From positions 92,878-104,479 of the forward strand of contig MU631413.1 of NCBI GenBank assembly GCA_026770615.1: a DNA stretch of 11,602 nt, given 5' to 3'. A program made the position numbers and the translations under genes. Below, one piece after another: positions 6,588 to 11,602 of the stretch. The stretch is from Pavlovales sp. CCMP2436. Taxonomy: Eukaryota; Haptophyta; Pavlovophyceae; Pavlovales. The notes below the pieces were generated by a model. That model saw only the letters and a program-made list of their open reading frames with translations, did no database searches and had not been told where the DNA came from. The stretch's first letter is position 1; each line of letters opens with the position of its first letter.

Positions 6588-7884
6588 GGCGGTGGCGGGA
6601 AGTAGAGGCGGTGCGAGGGGTGCGGGCTCCAGCTTTGGTCATGGCGATCAAGTACATGTGTATTCCGTCTTTTTATGTGTCTGGCAAGCCGGAGGCGCCC
6701 GGCCGGCGAAAATTCTCTATTTTAGCCTTTTTTAGACCGTTTGGCTCATGCAATAGTGCAGTTCAGTCCGCTTTCTTTATTCCCTTGGCGCGGCAACCCG
6801 CGCGGAGCCGCGGACAGCCTTGGTGGAGGGTAGGCGGCAAGGCGTTTGCTCACCAACGCGCGCATTCCCTATCTGCCGAGAGCTTGCGCGCGGCCAACGA
6901 CGCGTACGCCAAGGGTTCCGCGTCCGTTAGAAGCGTCCCGGCTGGGGTCCTTGAGCGTCAAGGCGGGACCGCTCGCGGACACTTGAGCTCAATCACGCGG
7001 CGACCTGCGCGAGCACAAGCGTTCGCTGCGCGTAAGTCGGGACGGGCGGCCAAGCAGCAAACTGCAATCTGCATGCAGCATGGAGCACGGCTCTTCGTGC
7101 CTCGTCGGCCGCGCACGAGCGCGTGGGCAAGCTGTGCGGACGCGTAGAACGGACGCGGGGCGCACGTATGTTCCCAAACGGACGGCTGATAGTAGTAGCC
7201 GCGCGCCTCACTGCATCTAGGTCTCGCAACGAGCGTGAGCGCGGCACAGGTTGCTGTTGAAGCGGGGAGCTTCGCATACGTTTAAATGGTCTTTATATAA
7301 AAAATATCACGATGGCGGACACCCCCATTGCGTGACATACCGATGGATAGGTCGAGAAAGCTAAGATACTGGATGAACCTTCGATAGGGCCTATGAGACT
7401 ATTGAGGGCATCACCGAGAGCTTTCAAACGGTACTCCCATCTCCGCCTGTCTCCCAGGGGTGCTCTGATTAAATACCTTCCATAGGCCTACTGGCTGGCC
7501 ATGACCGGAGCTGGAGCCTGCGGAACCGTTGCGCGCGTGCGCTGGGGCGTATGGGCGAGGTCGATTGGGTGCCCAGGGCAAAAGGGGAAGTGATACCAGA
7601 CCAGGGACCTCGGAAGCTTGGTAACAGACCAGTGAGTCGACATTGGGGGGCAAATATAGATCTATTATATTATATTTAATTTGTAGTTGCATATAACTAT
7701 TACTAGTTTTATACTGAACTTTAAAGTTCAATTTATAAACCCGGACAAATAATATAGTTGCAATATTAATATACCTATGATATTAAATTATTATGACGTC
7801 AATTTACTTACAAGACTCTTGACTCCCAGTGGCAATAATACCAAACCAGCGGCCACAGGCCCTACCCCGACATATGAGTGCTGC
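6588..7884. other. Gene-free stretch between phosphatase and coiled-coil genes
   Basis: No supported gene in about 1.3 kb. It is the 3' side of both flanking convergent genes and must contain both transcript ends. Bases 6600-7270 are GC-rich with several open frames of arginine/alanine-rich sequence and no family match. A donor-like CGC/GTAAGT near 7030 had no partner exon. Bases 7280-7310 and 7650-7800 are AT-rich. ACCAGACCAG and AACAGACCAG near 7597 and 7625 are a short imperfect repeat. Confidence 0.5.
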
Positions 7885-9662
7885 TCACTGCGCACGCCGA
7901 GGCGCGGCAGCCGAGCGCGGAGTCGTCGCGCGCGTCCCCGCCGCAGCCCGCTGCGTTGCTGCGCCGGCGCCCTCGTTCGGCTGCGTGCGCGCGGCGGAGG
8001 CGGAGGCGGAGGCGGAGGACGGCGCGAGGCACGAAGCCGAGGCGGGGCGCGGGCCCGTGTATTTGAGGCGCGTGTTCTCCGCGCGCAGCTGTGCCAGCGT
8101 CTGCTCCAGGTGGCCGCAGCGCTGCAGCTGCAACTGGAGCGCGAGCAGCAGCTCGCCGTTCTCGGAGCGCAGGGCGACCTCGCGTTCTTCCGTGCTCGCC
8201 AACTCCCAGTTGCGGAAGCGCAAGCCCGGCGCGAGCCCCTGCGGCCGCACCGAGACGAAGGCGTCGTCCTGCGGCTCGAGCGCTGCGCCGCCCGCCTTGC
8301 CGTCACCGCCCGCGTCGGCGGCGCTAGCGCCGCGCGCGCTGCCGGTGCGCGGGGACGCGGCGGGGCCCGGGTGGGTGCCGAAGAGCGTTGTGCGCACGCT
8401 GTTCACCTCTCGCGGGCTCATATACCCAGGGCGTCCCTTGCGCGCGCTGCCGTCCGAGCTGTGCGCCTCCCTCCCCGCCGGCTGTGCCTCCGCCGTCCGC
8501 GCGCCCGAAAGCCGCGCCGCGCCCGCGTCCTTTGAGAAGGGGGGCGTACTGGGCACCGCGCCGGGCGAGGCGGGAACCGACGCGGGCGGGGCCAATGCGT
8601 CCTCGGGGTGGCGCGCGAGTGCCGAGCCCGTCCAGCGCGCGGTGGCGGAGAAGGCCAGCGGGTCGAACTCGAGCTTTGACGGCCTCTCGGCGGCCCTGCA
8701 CGCGGCCGCGGCGGCGCCCGCGCTACGGCGCGCGTTGTAGGCGGCGGAAGCCGATGCGGAGGCGCGCTTCAGGTCCTTCATCTGACGACGCACCTCGGTG
8801 ACCAGGTCGTTGAGCCGCTCGCGCTCGCGCTGCAGTACGTGCGCGTGCCTCTGCTGCTCCGCCGCGCGCTGGCGCGCCTCGAGCAGTTCGTCTTCGGCAG
8901 CGCGCAGCCTACGCAGCGAAGGGGGTATCGCGGGTCGTGTGCGGAGGAAGGGGCGGAGTAGCCGTCAGCTGGGGGGACGCAGGAAGCAACGAAGCGCGGC
9001 GCGGGGGCGCTCGTAGCCGGGCAGGCGCGCGCACTTCTGCTTGACGGCGCCCGCATGGGCGTTAGCCGCAAGGTGGAGCTTTGTCATCCGCTCGAGCTCG
9101 GTCGCGGCCGCCACGCTCCCCACCTCGGAAAGCTGGCTGCTCAACGGGTTCGAACACAGCAGCACGCGCGGGAGAGGGATGATGGTCAGGACTGGTGGTC
9201 AGGACGCAGGGCAGCGCAACAAACGCCCGCAGTTTGGCACGGTGCGGCCCGGTAGGGCGCGGCCCCTGCAACGCACGCGCGTGCGTACCGCCCATGTTCC
9301 GCTGTGAGGGCACGCTGCTGCAGCACGCTGAAGTGCCGGAGCATTCCGTCATATCTGGACTCGAACATTGGCAGGTCGAGCGCGAGCGTTGTGATCGCGA
9401 CACCGCGCGCGCGCGCATCCGCCCGCGCGAGATCCACCTGGCGCTCGAGCACGGCGACGGAGCCGGCGGTGGCGGCGACGGAGCCTGCGGTAGCGGCGAG
9501 CTCGGCCTCGAGCTCGCGGCAGCGCGCTGTCAGCGCAAAGTTGCTGGCGTCCCTCGCGGCGATCTGCGCGTGCAAACCGGACGCGCTCGCCTCGAGTTGC
9601 GCGGCCTGCTGCGCGCTCGCGAGCCACTGGCCGTGGAGCCGGATGGTCGGGCCGCCGACCAT
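7885..9662 (-). CDS. Coiled-coil protein of unknown function, three exons
   Basis: I do not recognise the family. Exons in gene order are 9289-9662, 9035-9136 and 7885-8908. All frames join, giving 499 aa from ATG 9660-9662. Exon 1 is Gln/Ala/Leu/Glu heptad-rich (SAQQAAQLEASASGLHAQI, CRELEAELA), with a 21-bp duplicated stretch giving ATAGSVA twice. Exons 2-3 continue the coil: AVKQKLRAAEDELLEARQRA, then RERERLNDLVTEVRRQMKDL. A disordered Ala/Ser/Pro region follows (with GYMSPREVNSVRTTLFGTHPG), then a second coil (SENGELLLALQLQLQRCGHL to AENTRLKYTG) and a low-complexity basic tail containing SASASAS. It is likely cytoplasmic or cytoskeletal. An additional 5' exon cannot be excluded, as the frame is open upstream to about 9720. 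Confidence 0.7.
8909..9034 (-). other. Coiled-coil gene intron 2 (126 nt)
   Basis: Donor AA/GTGCGC and acceptor CGTAG/GCTGCG join AVKQ-K to LRAAEDELL and keep the heptad pattern. It contains stretches of C and a pyrimidine-rich 3' end. Confidence 0.7.
9137..9288 (-). other. Coiled-coil gene intron 1 (152 nt)
   Basis: Donor GGGCG/GTACGC and acceptor GAGCAG/CCAG join ALTAEHG to RQLSEVGSV in phase 2. The acceptor lacks a strong pyrimidine tract; frame and coil continuity are the support. Confidence 0.6.
9454..9495. repeat. 21-bp tandem duplication inside the coil
   Basis: Two copies (9454-9474, 9475-9495), each starting GCGACGGAGCC, add one seven-residue unit (ATAGSVA) to the coiled coil without breaking frame. 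Seven residues is exactly one heptad. Confidence 0.8.
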
Positions 9663-9809
9663 CCTGTCGCGCTCGGCCGGCGCGCGCTCGAGCCCGGCTC
9701 TGCGAACCCGGTTGACCCAAAAATTCAAAACAATTTTCCCGCGCGCCGCGGAGGTCCAGCTCGGGAGCCAGAGCGGAGCGGAGAGAGCGCGAGGAGAGAG
9801 GACGCTCGG
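9663..9809. promoter_or_regulatory. Short divergent promoter region
   Basis: Only 147 bp lie between the two start codons. It has an A/T-rich core (about 9717-9738, AAAAATTCAAAACAATTTT) followed by GC-rich and purine-rich (GAGCGGAGCGGAGAGAG) DNA ahead of the LRR gene. A shared bidirectional promoter is likely. Confidence 0.5.
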
Positions 9810-11359
9810 ATGGCGCACTTTGTCGGCGGCGAGGTGAACCCCAAGCTGCCCGAGGGCTGCTTCGACATCCGCTACGAGGTGAAGCAGCTGACGCGCGCGC
9901 GCGTGGAGCGCTTCAAGGCCACCGACGACGCGGACCACGAGCCGCTGACCGAGGCAGAGTTTGAGATCCTGTTCAAGGTGCGCGCGGCACGCACGGCCGG
10001 GCTCGATGCGGCGGGCAGACCATGCCGCGCACGCGAGCTGAGGGCAACTGCGGAAAGCACCTCCCTGTTCTGACAGCACCCCCCTGGCCCACCCGCTGCG
10101 CGCGTCCCCTGCCGAACTGAGAACCCGCGCAGAACTCGCACTCGGAGCGCGTGAGCTTCGCGATGGTCGGGCTGGGCAACGACGAAGTGGAACTCTTCGC
10201 GCCTCTGCTCGATCCGGGGCGCCGGCACGGTGCGCTCTCAGCACTCTTCCTCCGCATCCAGCGCATGCGCAGTTTCGCTCTGCGCTGCTCCCGGCTTTGC
10301 TCTGCTCTGCGCTGCTCCCGGCTTTGCGTTGCTCTGCTCTGCTCTGCGCGCGGACGAGGCGACCAACAGTCTGTCCGCCGTCCGAGGCGTGATCAACACC
10401 CCGACTGCATCCACTGAGCGCACTCCTCTCATCATGGCTCCGCCTCATGTCCCCGCCCCCCGCCGGGGCCCACGCCATCCCGTTGCGCAGGCATCGAGGG
10501 CATGCCCCTACCGCACGCTGGCTCCAAGTACTGCATCTCGCTCTTCCTCAACAACAACAAGATCGGCGAGCGTGGCATCGAGACGCTCACGAACGCGCTG
10601 GAGCAGAACACCACACTGACGGAGCTCTACCTGCAGTACAACAAGTAGGCAGCAGCGGCAGCAGCAGCTGCTGCGGGGGGGGGGGGGCGGGGCAACTAAC
10701 TAACCCACCCGCAACAAATAAATAACAGGATCGGTGACTCGGGTTGCAAGCACATCGGCAGACTCCTTCAGAGGAATCGCAGGTGATTATTTAGATGGAA
10801 TTATATTACTGACAGGGATTTAAGCTGGCGTCTGATTAAATTATATAAAATATCGTATGATTATATTATAAATTACATTATGAATAATAGTTTCTTTTTA
10901 CACTGTATATTAGGTTATAATTATACGAAGTTATATTTCAAAATATAACTTTAAACTAATTCAGGTTGCGGAAACTCGACTTGGGAGCCAATGGGATTTC
11001 AGAGGTGGGGCTCGCAGACGTGCTCGATGGATTGCAGGTAAGTCGTGCTTGTCCTCCCAGCCCTCTCTGTCCCTTTAACTACTCCTTTGCACATTCCTCA
11101 ATCATTTCAAGTAATTTTGCAAAACGACGGTATCCGTGTGCTCTGCAAAGGTCCCTTGATCCGCGTGTTTCTCGATGGGTCTGGTGGAGACCTGTCAGGG
11201 GACGGACGTACTTCTAGATATTTACATACGCAAGAAGACGGGGTGATCGAGAGCACCGCTTACAATTGCCGCCTACTTTTGATGGATGTAATGCTTTTAA
11301 AATAGGACAACGGGGTGATAGAGAGCATTGGACTTTTCGGAAACGCTCCCGACACACAG
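9810..11359 (+). CDS. Leucine-rich-repeat protein, partial, at least six exons
   Basis: A ribonuclease-inhibitor/NLRC3-type LRR protein, probably a protein-binding scaffold; partner unknown. Exons 9810-9977, 10133-10229, 10491-10644, 10729-10782, 10965-11037 and 11306-11359 all join in frame (200 aa), and the last ends on a donor (ACACAG/GTTTT), so the gene runs past the window. The N-terminal part (MAHFVGGEVNPKLPEGC) is not LRR. Repeats follow: SLFLNNNKIGERGIETLTNA, ELYLQYNKIGDSGCKHIGRL, KLDLGANGISEVGLADVLDG and ESIGLFGN, the usual Lx(L)xxN pattern with helical ends. Introns interrupt repeats 2 and 3 just before or after the LxxN core. The sixth exon is short and less certain than the first five. 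Confidence 0.84.
10230..10490 (+). other. LRR gene intron 2 (261 nt) with minisatellite
   Basis: Donor CACG/GTGCGC and acceptor GCGCAG/GCATCG, phase 1. It contains two identical 24-bp units (10277-10300, 10304-10327; period 27; core CTGCGCTGCTCCCGGCTTTG), then a CTCTG-rich run. Confidence 0.75.
10783..10964 (+). other. LRR gene intron 4, strongly AT-rich
   Basis: 182 nt, GTGATT...TTCAG, phase 2. It is far more AT-rich than every neighbouring exon and intron. Near its 3' end is a perfect 11-bp hairpin (10928-10938 AAGTTATATTT with 10941-10951). Confidence 0.8.
11038..11305 (+). other. LRR gene intron 5 with an echo of exon 6
   Basis: Donor CAG/GTAAGT (consensus) and acceptor AAATAG/GAC, phase 0. 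At 11238-11255, ACGGGGTGATCGAGAGCA repeats the start of exon 6 (11310-11327) with one mismatch. Confidence 0.6.
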
Positions 11360-11498
11360 GTTTTTTTTGTTTTGTTTTTTTGTTGAGGATGTATTTTAAT
11401 GTCAGTAGAAAATTCAATGCGATACGGCACATGTCTCTTCACTCATCAAAATATTTGTCGCTTGTCGTCATTTTCTAATCGAATGGAAAGAATGAAGG

Positions 11499-11602
11499 TT
11501 TTTTTTTTTTTTTTTTTTTTTTCTCATTTTAATAATTTTTTTTTTTTTTTTTTTTTTTTTTCGGCCCAGGTGGCGTTTTTTTTTTTTTTTTTTTTTTTTT
11601 TA
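11499..11602. repeat. Three long T runs at the window edge
   Basis: T runs of about 24 (11499-11522), 26 (11536-11561) and 26 (11576-11601) are separated by short unique spacers (CTCATTTTAATAA and CGGCCCAGGTGGCG). Run lengths may be affected by sequencing. On the minus strand they read as poly-A, like the tails of the family-A introners. Confidence 0.7.

Noticed and set aside
6611..7147. 178-codon plus-strand open frame after the phosphatase gene
   Set aside because: Arg/Ala/Ser-rich with no recognisable motif, no good context and no partner exon; probably a GC-rich chance frame.
7829..8740. 303-codon plus-strand open frame
   Set aside because: It is the complement of the coiled-coil gene's last exon. 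Composition is Ala/Arg/Pro/Ser low complexity, with no domain and no splice logic.
9144..9156. tRNA-like B box (GGTTCGAA)
   Set aside because: No A box, acceptor stem or cloverleaf can be formed around it; it falls at a coiled-coil gene intron.
9195..10073. 292-codon plus-strand open frame continuing into the LRR start
   Set aside because: The part before 9810 is the complement of the coiled-coil exon, and the part after 9977 is intron. Only 9810-9977 has LRR-gene continuity.
9186..10478. 430-codon minus-strand open frame
   Set aside because: Only 9289-9662 is supported, as exon 1 of the coiled-coil gene. The rest lies opposite the LRR exons and their promoter and reads as Arg/Ala-rich noise.

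Overview
This window looks like nuclear DNA of a gene-dense, intron-containing unicellular eukaryote. The coding blocks are GC-rich with a strong G/C third-position bias and are interrupted by AT-rich patches of 50-200 bp. Thirteen spliceosomal introns can be placed by reading-frame continuity across splice sites. Introns that look like inserted DNA transposons ('introners') suggest a marine alga, such as a haptophyte, pelagophyte or similar chromist. That placement is inference; no rRNA or marker gene is present. No bacterial operon structure, tRNA, rRNA or CRISPR array was found.

Layout. Bases 1-720 hold GC-rich minisatellites and one doubtful open frame. Bases 721-1734 are repeats and AT-rich DNA, including the first copy of a 119-bp dispersed repeat. 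A minus-strand gene of unknown function lies at 1735-2462. Bases 2463-2960 are foldback and tandem repeats, with the second copy of the 119-bp repeat. A six-exon, minus-strand glutathione S-transferase gene of the YghU/Ure2p-like type fills 2961-5175. A two-exon, plus-strand histidine-phosphatase (phosphoglycerate-mutase-like) gene fills 5652-6587. The two are divergent and share a 476-bp intergenic region carrying a duplicated sequence module. Bases 6588-7884 contain no gene I can support. A minus-strand, three-exon coiled-coil protein gene (7885-9662) is divergent from a plus-strand leucine-rich-repeat gene (9810 to beyond 11359). Only 147 bp separate the two start codons. The window ends in three long T runs inside the LRR gene's intron territory.

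Main point of interest. The GST gene records recent intron gain. Introns 2 and 3 carry nearly identical 71-bp elements (65/71 matches) that begin and end with the inverted repeat GTAAGGA, so the splice donor lies in the repeat. Each is followed by an A-rich tail. In intron 2 the acceptor AG comes from a duplicated copy of the exon flank. Intron 4 is a different element with 13-bp terminal inverted repeats and a duplicated CTGGC flank, spliced as GC-AG. The single intron of the phosphatase gene lies between perfect 13-bp direct repeats and also can only be spliced as GC-AG. The window therefore seems to show at least two, probably three, introner families in two adjacent genes.

The genes do not form an obvious pathway. 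GST and histidine phosphatase are general metabolic/stress enzymes. The coiled-coil and LRR proteins look structural or protein-binding.
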